A stretch of DNA of 64,000 bases from Arctopsyche grandis (taxonomy: Eukaryota > Arthropoda > Insecta > Trichoptera > Hydropsychidae). A model generated the notes under the pieces. The model saw only the letters and a list, made by a program, of their open reading frames with translations. It was not told the origin of the DNA and ran no database searches. Made by a program: the position numbers and the translations under genes. Location: NCBI RefSeq assembly GCF_051622035.1, contig NC_135365.1, positions 4,516,501 to 4,580,500 on the forward strand. Reading direction: 5' to 3'. Positions 1-11,479 of this stretch are shown piece after piece. Positions within the stretch are counted from its first letter, which is position 1, and each line of letters begins with the position of its first letter.

Positions 1-1000
1 TACAACATTTGGCAATTCTTACATGAAAAGTGTAGATGAATAAAGTGGACAAAAAACATTCTTATTAACAGTAGACGCTCGGCGTTGCTCAGATAAATTA
101 AAGTGGAAAAAAAGTCATTCTATGGGCTATAAACCCTTCTAAAGCCCATTTATGATATACATATGTTTAAATACCATTAAGTAGTATACAAAATTTGGTG
201 GTTTTATTATGAAAACTTTATATTTAAATAGTAGACGAGAAAAAAACAGCTCGGCGTTCCTCAGACAAATAAAATTTGATAGTTGGAAGCTTTAATAGGT
301 TCTGAACTGTTTCAAAACCTGTCTTTGATCTATGTTAACATATTGGGTGAGTTCAGGATACAAATTAAAGGCCAAAGTCGCTTCACAGCATTTATTCAAC
401 GATTCAAGAGGTTTACACGGATCCACCTCTCACTCCAGAATAATCTGATCTACCGTGTGTACCTCCTTATTAAGGACAAGTTGCCCACCACGGCTTCCCC
501 GATCCATTTATCCATCTATTGTCTAGACACGTAAAAGTCTACCGTGGTGAGTCACACGCACTCGCCTGGGTGTGAGAACTCCAGCGTATCCTTTTTTCAG
601 GCACTTACTGAGTCCCATTAATCCGGAGTCTTTATTGTTCACCCATGAATACACTTAGACAGTGGATACTCTCTCTCTCTCTCATGTTCTCACGTTACAT
701 TTTATGAGGTATTATAGAAAATTTGGCAGTTCTAATATGAAAACTTTAGATCGACATACATATGTATGTAGTAGAAAAACAAACATTCTTCTTTATGCAT
801 ATGTAGTAAATGCTAGGTGTTGCTCAGACGAATAAATGTAAAAAAAAATGCATTCATACTCTTCTAAAAGACGTCTACGGTCGGAATAGCATGAGATAGT
901 ACTTACATATGCAAAATTTGTCAGTTCTAAATTAAAACAAGCCAACATTCAAATCTACATCCAATATGTAGTAGGAATTTAATTAATTAACATGTCCAAA
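1..1000. repeat. Diverged ~188-bp tandem repeat, four units, broken by an LTR remnant
   Basis: A module with the core AAATTTGG followed by a TTCTAATATGAAAAC-like stretch begins near 4, 190, 719 and 912. Three units also carry a CTCGGCGTTGCTCAGA-like segment downstream. Spacings are about 186, 529 and 193 bp. The long middle gap fits one extra ~340-bp insertion, which is the LTR-like sequence between about 280 and 690. A single related unit lies near 16690. No coding potential is seen. Confidence 0.6.
335..660 (-). mobile_element. Diverged LTR remnant
   Basis: The stretch at 369-398 (AGGCCAAAGTCGCTTCACAG and on) matches the corresponding part of the LTRs at 24291-24683 and 29632-30004, in the orientation of the reverse complement of the second. 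Outside this core the similarity is weak and the termini cannot be located. The adjacent open frame at 283-534 is a by-product and not a gene. Confidence 0.45.
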
Positions 1001-1690
1001 ATCACGCATAAGGAGAGTGTGCCCTCTTTGGTGTCAAGTCAAAGACTTCTCGGAATAATTTGAATAACTTTGTTAGCATTATTTCCCAGTTTTTATGTCA
1101 TCGCGTCCTTCTCGGATTTTTCTCCTTCCTTGGTCCTTTGTGTGAATCTGAACGCGACCATTTAAATCGCAATCTTCCCACTTGACTCACACCAAATGCA
1201 CTTCATCTTCATCTCGTTCGGACAAAGACATTCACCCGCATAGAGCTCTGATCTTCTTCCAACTCTTGAATTTTGATCTGTCAGCGAATTACCCGTCACA
1301 TCACACACAAACCGAAGGACAAAGGATAGCAATATATTGCAGTTAATTTTCAGCAGGAATCCAACAACTGTCTCCAGTTGTGACCGAGAGAAAATGCATC
1401 GCCAATTCTACACAGATAATTCATATGAAAGTTTACGATTTGGGAGTATACGAGTCGTGTCGTAAAACGTAGACTTTGTTATGTAAATTTTGCGCTCGAG
1501 CGAAATGCCAAGCCGATAAATTTCGCGATAAAGAAGCTCAAAACAAATCCAACTATTCGTATTCCACCTGGCCATTTAAAGCAATGGGCGAAATTTGAAA
1601 TGCGAACAAAATTTATATAAAAAAATCACACTACAGATGTTCCTTAGGCAAAGTCCACACACACAAGAAACAGGTTAGGTCAGTGAAGTA
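1000..1690. other. Unassigned non-coding stretch
   Basis: AT-rich sequence with no recognisable open frame, repeat family or RNA gene. Confidence 0.5.
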
Positions 1691-2228
1691 ACGCCTCGAA
1701 TACTTACCTTTCCAAGCTCCAAATAATACAAAATAAATCCCTAAAAATAATTTATAATACACCCATATATACTAACTTGAAAAAACTGCATGCCGTAAAT
1801 AATATTCCGTTTGTTACAGACATTACTAACAAACTAATCAGTAGATTCTATGACAGAATCACTAATAACCATACTAACTAACTTGTGAAGAGTCTCAGTG
1901 ATTACAACAAAATAACTATACCCTTCAGGTATAAACACAGATTACCTAAACACAATCTACTTTAGGTCATCGACTTTAGAGACGCTTTAATTAATATTAT
2001 GTATTAGATGTATTATGAGCATTTATAAGAATTGTAAATAGGTTTTTGAGCTCTTTTTCCTATTATACTGTACATTAACATTAGAATAATATAATACTAT
2101 GATTACTGACAAAATTAAATTAAAATTGTAAAACAGAAAATGATCAGCAGATCAGTAGCTATTAAAATAGATATAAGATGTATTGTGAACATAATTTCGT
2201 AATAATGAAAAGCATTTAAAAATCAAAA
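1690..2228 (+). mobile_element. 5'-truncated jockey-like LINE (reference copy of LINE family 1)
   Basis: The first ~290 bp read in one frame as the C-terminal end of a non-LTR reverse transcriptase. Visible blocks are QNKSLKIIYNTPIYTNLKKL, then IPFVTDITNKLISRFYDRI, and a terminal TIPFRYKHRLPKHNLL after an in-frame stop. A 3' UTR follows, ending in ATAATGAAAAGCATTTAAAAA. The UTR recurs at 7925-8130, 9378-9570, 11200-11375, 11480-11727, 11728-11925 and 57550-58985. This is a dead fragment. Confidence 0.8.
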
Positions 2229-3078
2229 TCAGGTCAGTGAAGTGAATCTTTGTTACGACGATTCACATTCCAGAATAAAAACAATTGCCCAGTAATCAAT
2301 ATTTACGGCCAAAATTTAAAATCCATATTCAGCTTTAAGCGAGGGCTATTTTCGAATTGGCGATCTATTATTCCAACAGTCCATTTCCTGTCAATTCATT
2401 TTTCCATCAATATTTTAAGCCTTCCATTATGTATTAAGCTTTTTGCTTATTCAGCAGGAAACTCACCTAAACACGAGGCATATAATAATCAAGCGTTTAT
2501 TTATAGCGAAAGTCAAAACGTTACAGATCGCATTGTTATTCGAAAATTCGCTCTCTTCGTTTACATACAATTAAGATGGAATTATATTTCAGGAAAAACC
2601 AAACGTAAACACTTTTATTTTTCACCGATAAATTTCTCCCGGCAATAGTAAACAATGGCTATGTTTATTTACGTATAAAATTATCGCAAACATTTTTCAA
2701 TAGCACTGTATAAAATTGGTAATATGTACATATGTATGTATTAACCGAATAAAATTGATTTATTTCTGAAACCCTGTACTTTTAAATCATTATGGTTATT
2801 AAAAAAACCCATTGATATATCAACGGGCAAAACACTCGTCTATCGTAAACACGTCTAAAAATTGTATTACTGAATTTTATTGAACATTGAATTTCTGTTT
2901 CGTTTCATTTATGACGGGTTTCACTAATTTATATATACATATATATGTAGGTATACATATATATACGTATTTATAAAATAAATTGATATTTCTTTTTAAA
3001 AATATTCCATTCCGTCAAAGGGTATTTATTGTATGAGATTTCAGTCCTTTAATAGAATTCTATTTTATAATATAATAC
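2229..3078. other. Unassigned AT-rich stretch
   Basis: The open frame at 2250-2648 has no recognisable domain and I do not regard it as a gene. The rest is low-complexity AT-rich DNA with ATACATATATATGT-type motifs. Confidence 0.4.
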
Positions 3079-3745
3079 TAGTGTTGTGCCCGTTGAATTC
3101 AACGGGTGGTTTCGAAAAGGAATTGATACATGAATTAAAATAAAGTTATATTTTATATATAAGTAGAATATAAGGTTATTTATAGTCGCGCACGCGTATT
3201 AATAGTAAAACGTCGAGTGCTCAATAAACGTTCCCCGTTCATCCGCGCATTACACGCTCGTCGATCCAACCCGTTCACCCGTTCGAAATGATGAATGAAC
3301 GTGTATGTGTGTACGCTCCCGCGCATGCTTAAGCGCATCCGACGCCGACGTCACTCGTCGCTCGACCTGACGTCACTCGGCGATCATTATCAGACGGTCC
3401 ACACCCCCCCTCACTTCCCACTACCCAACTTCTCCGCGTCTCCTCCACAAGATTGCTTATCACGCCACACCCCTTTAGCGGATGCATAAAATGCATCCAT
3501 TGGTCAGAATGTATCGTCGTTGATCTAATTGGTCAAAGGTTTTAGTCCACGAGGACCATTTTACTCTGATTGGTTGTGCGCCTTGTTCGCGTGTATTTAT
3601 TTTATTAAATATCTCTAGGCACTACATACATATGTACATATATTCCTGCTATTCTAAAATTGTTTTTTTTTTTAAATCTCCATAATGGTTGACACTCTGC
3701 CACATACATACATACATACCCACATACACATCGCGTCCGTTTTTA
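3079..3745 (-). mobile_element. Nonautonomous Helitron-like element, family 2
   Basis: Read on the - strand, the 3' end carries an 18-bp perfect palindrome, CCCGTTGAATTCAACGGG, followed by CACAACACTAG. This is the hairpin plus CTAG terminus expected of a Helitron. The opposite end has the TATATAAAAACGGACGC type of start seen in insect Helitron derivatives, next to a short (ATAC)n run. The interior, 3190-3500, is unusually GC-rich for this window and has two ACGTCA-type sites. No Rep/helicase coding is present. Confidence 0.6.
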
Positions 3746-4020
3746 TATATATTATATTATATTTTAAAGTAAATTAATATTTATCTAATATGTAGTATAT
3801 CGAAAAAAATGAAGGCTTTTTGATTAAAGTTGATTTATTTTATGATATTCTATATTTTTATTAAAAGTAAAAGAAATGATATTATAAGTTATATCTTATT
3901 TTTTATTATATACATATGTATGCATGTTGAATTTAATTAGATTAGTTAGATTTGGAAAGGTTTGTCTTAAAATTATTAATCAAATTAATATTTTTATATA
4001 TGTACATGTGTATATACATA

Positions 4021-4092
4021 ACTTGGACACTCGGCGAACGGACGCCTGGTCGAACGGACACTAAGCCGACGGACGTTTGGCCGACCGGACAT
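4021..4092. repeat. Degenerate 15-16 bp minisatellite
   Basis: About 4.5 units of GGAC followed by a variable YYNGGYCGAAC, seen as GGACACTCGGCGAAC, GGACGCCTGGTCGAAC, GGACACTAAGCCGAC and GGACGTTTGGCCGACC. It is GC-rich against an AT-rich background. Confidence 0.7.
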
Positions 4093-4105
4093 TTATATAC
4101 ATAAA

Positions 4106-4510
4106 TAGCCAGCAGTGTGGACTAGTGTTTAGCATATTATGCTTTCGAAACGTGACCGGTTCGATTCCCACTAGTGGCTGTTGGGCAGACCTTGGTTTGT
4201 GACTCCAGGTCGATCGTTTCCTTTCGAAATTTGCCGGTTTTTCTGATTTTCATTGAAACAGTTCCTGTAAATAGACATCTTTCCAATATCTCTTGCTCTC
4301 AAGTTATTCAGCATATTGAGGTTCTCCAATTTCTATAATAAAATGCTGCAAAAATTCTCCATAGATGTCAGCGTAGATGATGTTTGTATGAATTCGCATT
4401 TTATAAAAATAGTTGTATCAATTGTATTTTAACTGTATTAGTACAATCTTAGATCTGTAAAGGCGAGTTTATATGTACATATGTTCGATTGAAAAATAAA
4501 TAAATATAAT
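4106..4510 (+). mobile_element. tRNA-derived SINE, head type B
   Basis: The head GTGTGGACTAGTGTTTAGCA resembles a pol III A box and GGTTCGATTCCC is a B box. The shared SINE body follows (GACTCCAGGTCGATCGTTTC, then a TTGCCRRTTTTTCTGATTTT-like block) and an A-rich end near 4500. The copy lacks the CCAGGAAGGC hairpin tail. Confidence 0.75.
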
Positions 4511-5470
4511 ATCATTTGAATTTACATAAATAGAGAAACCTCAAGAACAATATTCTATTAAAAAGTTCAATGACTTATTATTATTATACACAACAGTTTC
4601 AAAGGTATATGTATTTATATCTCATTAACAAAAGATAATTGGCCTTTTGTTTATGCGGATACATTTCGCTCGGTTTACATACTTCTCGAAGCATCCAAAA
4701 AGTTTCAGTAAAAATGAAACGTCAAAAAAATAAATAAGCGACTAGGAAAAAATCGCACCTGACCTCCAGTAGATTGGCCAACAATAACATTTGACGTTAA
4801 TTTGCCGATTCCCTGTAACGTAGTAAAATTATGCCAAGTCTATTTCCAACGAAACGTCAGGTGAGATCGGAAAATCCTTGGAAAACAACAATTGTCCGCA
4901 CATCGATATGAACTGTTAGCGTTTTCATTTGCAATTTTCCACAAATTTCAAACACTCTCTTGTCTCGCGTCAAACTCGAAGATTTGTTTGAAACTCGAGC
5001 GAAATCTGTAAACATTTTCGCTATCGTTCCACTTTACTTTCGCGGAAAATAACAACATGGACGCGGTGAAAAATTACACCGGCCTAAGGCGCGTATGTTT
5101 AATTTATAAGAGGCATTACGGCACACGTCGGTCTTGGGAGAATCACGGAGCTTAATGCCTGTTTAACATTTTTTTGCGGCCAAATGACAAATCCCCGGAG
5201 ACGGACCGGAAGACGAGGCGCGACCCACAGTTTGGTCGTGTCGTCACGAACAATAAAACTTAATATAATACGGCTATTTCAGTAGAAGATCCGTCTCGTA
5301 AATAAGCTTTATCGCCTTTGCACCTAATTTAGTACAATGTTTATGTATATACAATGTATATATGTAATTTCAAGTCGTATAATTCGCACACACCTTGTAG
5401 TGGACATGCTATTTAAAATTAAATAAAAATCACTTTAATTCAGTTTAGAAAATGAAAATTCATATATTGT
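4511..5470. other. Unassigned stretch
   Basis: No open frame of note and no repeat family recognised. Composition is mixed, with a moderately GC-richer part at 5050-5230. Confidence 0.4.
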
Positions 5471-6410
5471 ATAGCCAGCAGCATAGCTCGGTCGTTAAGA
5501 GGGCTGTACACCCGAAACCTTAATTTTGTTACCGTTCCTTTCTTCGATATATATATTGAGTGAATGTGACAATATATATCAATATATATATTGAGTGAAT
5601 GCGACAGTTGCGCTTCGACCAGATAAAACGTATTTTAAATTGACAAAATCAAGGTTTCGTATTCTCCTATTTTCTCCTCCAAAATTGGACCAATTTTTAA
5701 AAAATTTCATCATCAGTATGAGAAAGATACTTTCTGTGCATCTATTGGCGTATTTTTTTTAAAATCGACCGTTAAATAAGCACGCTGGACTCGTTTCGTG
5801 GGTGTAAAAAAGAGGCGATTTTATAGATGTTTGGCGGCTTCTAGCTCCTATAAAAAATAATTAATCAAAAAAAATAAAACGATAGATGCACCCCAATGGT
5901 GGATATCCATAGCATATTAAAAAATAATTTCTCTAGTGCCATAATTGAGGAAGGGAGACGTATAGTACGTTTGTATGGACAAGGCGCTGCTGTCCAGCCC
6001 TCTTAAGCTTCTGCCTATCACCCAGTTTGATCCCATGATTGAAAATAATTGAGTATATCTGTAGTGCTGCTGGTTAGACCTGGATATTTGTGACTCCAGG
6101 TCGATCGTTTACTATCAGAGTTTGCCAATTTCTCTGATTTCATTGTTGAATCGGTTCCCGATTAAATTGGCTAAAAACCTTCCTACTACTATTTGAGTAT
6201 GATGAATGTACAATAAAATTTACATTAATGTACAATTCATAGATGTCTCGTTGATTTGCGAGTTTTTCAGTGTCTTGTAATTCATTGGCTTGTGTAATTA
6301 AAATGCTGCATTGTTTGTAATTGGCCAGGAAGGCGCATTGGGGTTTACCTGTAAGGCCTTCCTGGTATAAAATGTAAAAAAAATATATATTTATATATAA
6401 ACTAGCTGAA
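5471..6410 (+). mobile_element. tRNA-derived SINE, head type A, split by a TTAA MITE
   Basis: The head starts at 5474 with the A-box-like TAGCTCGGTCGTTAAG and is interrupted at 5499. It resumes at 6003 with TTAAGCTTCTGC, a B-box-like block, the common SINE body and the full tail. In the tail CCAGGAAGGC and GCCTTCCTGG form a perfect 10-bp inverted repeat. The uninterrupted arrangement is seen in the sister copy at 43801-44257. Confidence 0.8.
5499..6002. mobile_element. 504-bp MITE with TTAA target duplication
   Basis: The element is flanked by TTAA at 5495-5498 and 6003-6006. Its ends are GAGGGCTGTACA and the complement of TGTCCAGCCCTC, an 11/12 match. The sister SINE at 43801-44257 shows the empty site with a single TTAA. 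TTAA duplication is characteristic of piggyBac-type elements, although the terminal sequence is not the usual CCY start. No transposase is encoded. Confidence 0.8.
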
Positions 6411-6720
6411 CTCGGCATGCGTTGCAATGCCAGAATAAGGCATGCAATTCCCGTTCCCGTTCCCGTTTCAAGAGATGGTTGGAGATCAAATAACGTATCT
6501 TCAAAGCCGTGTCGTCATAAACCAACTGGTAACGTGGTTACCAACGAACACATTTCCTTGACTGCACAATGGCGCTTCAAACGTTCGCGTCGGTCAAATC
6601 GTAATTACGAATATTATTATTAAGAGGTTTTTTCCCGTTTTATTTTCACAGTAAGTAATCCTGAACGTTCCATCGTAATCGGTTGAGTTGTTTAGGAGCC
6701 TATAAGAGACAGACAGACAA
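6402..6720 (-). mobile_element. Nonautonomous Helitron, family 1
   Basis: On the - strand the element ends in a GCATGC-stem hairpin followed by CGAGTTCAGCTAG, with the CTAG at 6405-6402. Inside are GGGAAC hexamer repeats and the block that recurs at 12558-12901 and 55205-56981 (ACTCAACCGATTACGATGGA and relatives). The open frame at 6417-6623 is a shadow of this repeat. Confidence 0.75.
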
Positions 6721-6774
6721 ACATTAAATACAGACAATTAAATTTTATATATATTTATTTATTTATTTTACGGT

Positions 6775-6870
6775 CAAAATACATGCATACAACAAATCCT
6801 GAAAGTTCCATCGTAATCGGTTGAGTGGTTTAGGAGTCAATACGAGACAAACAGACAAACCAATAGACAT
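6775..6870 (-). mobile_element. Fragment of Helitron family 1
   Basis: Reverse complement of the 5' portion of the family: TGTCTCGTATTGACTCCTAA, then ACCACTCAACCGATTACGAT, then CCTGAAAG relatives. The 3' half is missing. Confidence 0.6.
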
Positions 6871-6939
6871 TAAATTTTATATAAACATATATAAATATAA
6901 AGTTTCGTTTTACACTACCAAATATGTCTCCTGACATCC

Positions 6940-7153
6940 CGATCCTACTGATTTTTTTCAATCGAACGTATACACTCACCTTTACAGATGGCTCCAAAAC
7001 GACGAGTGAACTAATACAGATACAATACAATAATACAAACAATGTAAGCATTTTTATACAATGCGAATTCATACAAACATAATCCACAGTGACATACAAT
7101 AATTCAAACAATGCAAGAATTTTTATACAATGCGAACTCATACAAACATCATC
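6940..7153 (-). repeat. SINE-body fragment with a ~70-bp direct duplication
   Basis: A segment containing TTTTTATACAATGCGAATTC followed by ATACAAACAT occurs twice in tandem (about 7016-7086 and 7087-7153). It matches, inverted, the SINE body segment near 4372-4410. The open frame at 6830-7156 is accounted for by this repeat. Confidence 0.55.
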
Positions 7154-7154
7154 C

Positions 7155-7605
7155 ACAGCGTGGTCTAGTGGTGAATGTTGAATTATGTCGTACTTGATGT
7201 TACGAGTTCGATTCCCGCTAAGTCTCGCTGTTGGCCAGACCTTGGTTTGTCGAGGTCGATCGTTTCTTATCAGAATTTGCCAATTTTTCTGATTTTCATT
7301 GAAATGATTCCTGTAAAAATTGGCGTTTCTGTTGCGAACCTTTAGTTATTGTTATATCTTAGGTTTCGCCATATTGCTCACCATATATGTCTCTGTGGTT
7401 GTTCATCGAATATAAAATTCGTATTGTTACATGAAAGTTATTCATCGTTATTTATCGTATTAATACGATGTTTGTAATATCTGACCATAGATGTCAGATA
7501 TTGTTTAGATTTACATGTATCTATGTAATAATTATGTGGACCAGGAAGGCGCATTTGGGGTTTACCTGTTAAGCCTTCCTGGTATATTTGTATATATGTA
7601 TGTAA
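7155..7605 (+). mobile_element. tRNA-derived SINE, head type B, complete
   Basis: Order seen: GTGGTCTAGTGGTGAATG (A box), GAGTTCGATTCCCGC (B box), the common body with GTCGAGGTCGATCGTTTC, and the CCAGGAAGGC...GCCTTCCTGG hairpin tail ending near 7580. Confidence 0.8.
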
Positions 7606-7639
7606 AAATATGTATACTATTAATATATATGTACATATA

Positions 7640-7912
7640 TAGAGAAAAATTTGCAGCATTTTATTATAGAAATTTGGCGAACCTCAAGACGCTGAATAAC
7701 CTGAGATTTTCAAGAGAGATTGGAAAGGAAATGCCAATTTACAAGAACCGTTTCAATGAAAGTCAGAAAAATTGGTAAACTCTGAAAAGAAACGATTGAC
7801 CTGGAGTCACAAACCAAGTTATGACCAACAGCTACTAGTGAGGATCGAACTGTGACCACTCTGCTGGAAAACATAATATGCTAGCACTAGTCCACGCTGC
7901 TGGTTGTATATA
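7640..7912 (-). mobile_element. tRNA-derived SINE, head type B
   Basis: Inverted copy adjoining the preceding one. Its head lies at 7890-7912 (complement of CAGCGTGGACTAGTGCTAGC). The body is present but the hairpin tail is lost. The pair makes a tail-to-tail inverted arrangement across 7600-7640. Confidence 0.7.
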
Positions 7913-7924
7913 TACATAAAATGC

Positions 7925-8130
7925 ATTGTGAATTTTTGTAATAGTGAGATTTTTTCCTATTATGCTTTTTACAGTATACACTAACATTAAAATAAGATAA
8001 TATTAAAAATTCCAAGATAAATAATGTTCAAAATAATAAATGAATCAATGGCTATTAAAAAAAACATAAGATGTATTGTGAACTATGTATATATGAACAG
8101 TAAAAAGATTTTTTGTTAAAATGAAACCAT
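7925..8130 (+). mobile_element. Diverged LINE family 1 3' UTR
   Basis: Contains recognisable pieces of the family 1 tail: CCTATTATGCTTTTTACAGT and ATAAGATGTATTGTGAACTA. Only the 3' UTR is present. Confidence 0.55.
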
Positions 8131-8998
8131 GCAATATGAATTGAGGAACAGGCGAACTGGCAAAGGTATTGTCAGCTTAAAGAAAAGCGTCGTCGATTGA
8201 ATTAATTTTCCGGGAAATGTGTCGCTTAGCGCCACATAAATGACCCAATTGCACGTTGAGTCAAACATGTGGAAAGTCACTAAGACTCTGTTTGAAGAAA
8301 TTTTATATTTTGAAAACGCTTTCTACGTAATTTCACACTCTCACTAACGAGAGAGACAATAGTCTATTTTTACCCCCTTGTAAATGGAAATGATGAGTTG
8401 ACGTATCGCACGAATAGTCTATACGCCAGACGAATTACTCTTATCGAACGAGCATAATAGATGGAAGGCAATACATACATACATATATTGGCCACACAAT
8501 TTATATATTTATATTTCGAAAGGTATATAATTCAACGTGGAAAGCCCGCGTATCTATAATTTAGCGGCGTTTGTTGAAATTTTCAATCTAAATTCGTGAA
8601 TAATGGAACCAGGCGGGCCTTTCAATTTGGATTTATACTCGTATTTCACTTAATCATTCAACAATTTGTTAAGTCCATATTATTCAGTGTATAATTGAAA
8701 TGAAATACCGAGACATTGGATGCTCTGGATGCAGGCATTTTAAATTATTTAAATATATAAACAATATAATTCATTCATATAGTCACTGCCAAATAAATAT
8801 ATGTACATAAATTATCCTTAGAATTGAATACATTCAAACTATTGAATTATAAATTTAACTGTTTAATGAATTAAAAAATAAATCTATTATATACATATGT
8901 AAGTACATACCAATAGGATGAGGTAAAGTTAGGTTACTTTAAATAAAAACTCTTTAATAATCAATATAATATGTATGGTACTCCGACTTTTGCGCGAC
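8131..8998. other. Unassigned stretch
   Basis: No recognisable gene. Contains (ATAC)n-type motifs near 8470 and 8900. Confidence 0.4.
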
Positions 8999-9080
8999 AG
9001 TCAAAAGCGCCCCGACATAACCGCCCCGACATAACCGCGCGGCTACAAAGCCCCAGCAAAAAGCACCCGGCGATAAAAAC
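8999..9080. repeat. Short GC-rich direct repeat
   Basis: CGCCCCGACATAAC occurs twice in tandem at about 9009-9036, within a GC-rich island of about 80 bp that resembles the other degenerate GC-rich minisatellites here (4021, 34397). Confidence 0.5.
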
Positions 9081-9224
9081 GATAAATTTAAAGATAAAGA
9101 GGTAAAGATCCATTTGTCTAGAAAATTTTCCGGTTTTATTTTCAACTTTTCAACGAAATTTATCTAAATTTATTTTATTTATTTATTTTTTCATACATAC
9201 ATACCTATGTATATATAGGTATAT

Positions 9225-9915
9225 ACCATAAAGGCCATACAGGTAAACCTAAATGCGCCTTTCTAGCCAATTACAAAGTTAGATATACAATTTTTAGAAT
9301 AATTTTAACAAAGCATCATAAAGACATTCATGGATGAATTTTTAATAAACTTACATTTTTGGAGAATGTGTTTGTGTTTAAATGCTTTTTATTATTACGA
9401 AATTATGTTCACAATACATCTTATATCTATTTTAATAGCTACTGATCTACTGATCATTTTCTATTTTACAATTTAATTTAATTTGGTTATTAATCACAGT
9501 ATTATATTATTCTAATGTTAATCTAAAGCATAATAGGAAAAAGAGCTCAAAAACCTATTTACAATCCTTATTTTTAGAGAATGTTTATATACATACATAT
9601 GTATGTAAAACATCAGATTTCGAGATGCTGAGAAACTCGTAATTTTCGATACATTTATGGACAAATTTGCAACATTTATATACGAATCGGCGAAATTCGA
9701 GTTGCCGAAAACCCGAAAATCGCGAGAAATAGATAATGGTTGCCAATTTATTGGAACCGTTTCAATGAAAATCATAAAAATTGGCAAACTCTGATAGGAA
9801 ACGATCGACCTGGAGTCACAAACCAAGGTATGGCCAGCAGCAACCAGCGGGACTCGAACCCGTGACCACTATATTCTTAAGCATATATGCTAACCACCAG
9901 TCCACGCTGCTAAAT
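9225..9915 (-). mobile_element. tRNA-derived SINE, head type B, split by a LINE tail
   Basis: The tail-side fragment (AGGTAAACCTAAATGCGCCT) lies at 9235-9300. A family 1 LINE 3' UTR sits at 9378-9570 in the same orientation. The SINE body and head occupy about 9610-9915, ending in the complement of a B box at about 9850 (CGGGACTCGAACCCGTGACC) and the A-box region near 9900. Confidence 0.65.
9378..9570 (-). mobile_element. LINE family 1 3' end inserted in a SINE
   Basis: Begins with AAATGCTTTTTATTATTACG on the + strand, the complement of the family tail, and continues with ATAATAGGAAAAAGAGCTCA. This is a 5'-truncated copy of about 190 bp. Confidence 0.7.
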
Positions 9916-11195
9916 TTTAATATCTGACGAATGATTATCTGGATAATTATATTTTACGTTCTTTTTAAAATTAATATGAAATAAACGTCCGATGAATTAA
10001 AATTTCAGTGAAAAAAACCACTATGTTCGAAAGTATATATAATATGTATGTTAACCATTACTCCATGTTGCCGATTTGAAAGCATGAAAATAGCTTACAT
10101 TGTCTATTCACAAATAATAGGGATTAATATTTCACATTCAAAATAACACAATAGTTTTTCCAAACAAAAGATTCGAATGTATTAATCAATACATCAGATT
10201 AAATAAGATTTTGATCAAATAACAAAAATAGAACACGTTCAAAGTAGAATATAATCAATAATTGAAAGAGATACAAACACAGAAGACTTTTTTCTGTAAA
10301 TTTATATAATGTTAACGAAATATCGAAGTTGGAAAAAACATTATAGCGTACTTTTGCCTCAAAGGAAACTCCAAAATTCAATCCGAAATCAAACGGAAAT
10401 ATTTACAACGACGTCAACAAGTCAAAGCGAGACACAAATATGGCGTAATAATATATTTCAATGGCAATTTCTCCTCTAATATAATATTATATGAATCACG
10501 TTTAAATTTCAACGCGTCAACCCACACTCAGTCGACTAACACAAAAACGATATCACACGAAAAGCTTTCCACGTCCTTCGAAAAGGAGAAACCAATATTA
10601 TCAAGAAGCAAAAATATATACGCTATTTTTAGAATCAGACTTGAAGAATAAAAATGCTCATTTAAGTTTTTTCCTTTTAAAGAAAACGCTCCATTCGGAG
10701 TAATCATCCATTCCCGAAAGGAAAGGGACATTAAATATGTACATATAATATAATGCTTACGCGCGAGAATGAATTTTACATTAATGAAAAATATTGCTCG
10801 ATTCGTTTTCCAGATGGTTCCAAATATTGAATTTTCAATCGTGTTTAAATATTCCATATAATGGAAAAGCTTATATTTCATTGTCCTTTCCAATTCCTCT
10901 GCAACGCTTCATTATTCAATTCGGATACAAATTTATTTGGTATTTGGTTACAAAATAATAATCATATGAGCCGATATATTTGAATATAATGTTATATTTT
11001 ACGTAAATTTTTCTTAATTTCGAGAAATATCTAGCAAAGTCTTGCGTTTTACAATATTTAAAAATACTGGTGGCTTGTAATAACTATTTTATTCTACTTT
11101 TCCGAGATTCTAGACATGTCTTATTAAAAATAGTGATAACAATTTGTGAATTAAGTCAAACTTAAGTATTGTTTATGGAACTTTCAAACATAGCG
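9916..11195. other. Unassigned stretch
   Basis: Open frames at 10199-10381 and 10528-10893 (both - strand) show no recognisable domain and no splice context I can support. Otherwise AT-rich with no repeat family identified. Confidence 0.4.
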
Positions 11196-11199
11196 GCTC

Positions 11200-11375
11200 A
11201 ATTATAACAATAATTTTAAATACATGGGCTTTTTGAGCTTTTAAACATGGATAAATAAAATTACATCCAAAATTGAAAATTATCACTGGATTAGTAGCTA
11301 TTGCAAAAGACCTAAAATATATTGGGAATACAATTCATAAACAATAAAAAGCATTAAAAAACAATCTTGCCCATG
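11200..11375 (+). mobile_element. Diverged LINE family 1 3' UTR
   Basis: Shows GGATTAGTAGCTATTGCAAA, then an ATATATTGGGAATAC segment and a CAATAAAAAGCATTAAAAA end, aligning with the 1690-2228 tail. Confidence 0.5.
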
Positions 11376-11479
11376 TTGACTCATTTTTTACTGGAACAAT
11401 GTTTCTACACTCCTTTCTCTAATCAATGTCTAAATTTAATTTATCTACCTCTTTTATGTTAATGGTTATTTTTTTGATT

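Noticed and set aside
4106-4180. tRNA genes at SINE heads (4106, 7155, 44257 and others)
   Set aside because: The A and B boxes are those of SINE promoters. The sequences continue into a shared repetitive body, and the heads do not fold as intact tRNAs.
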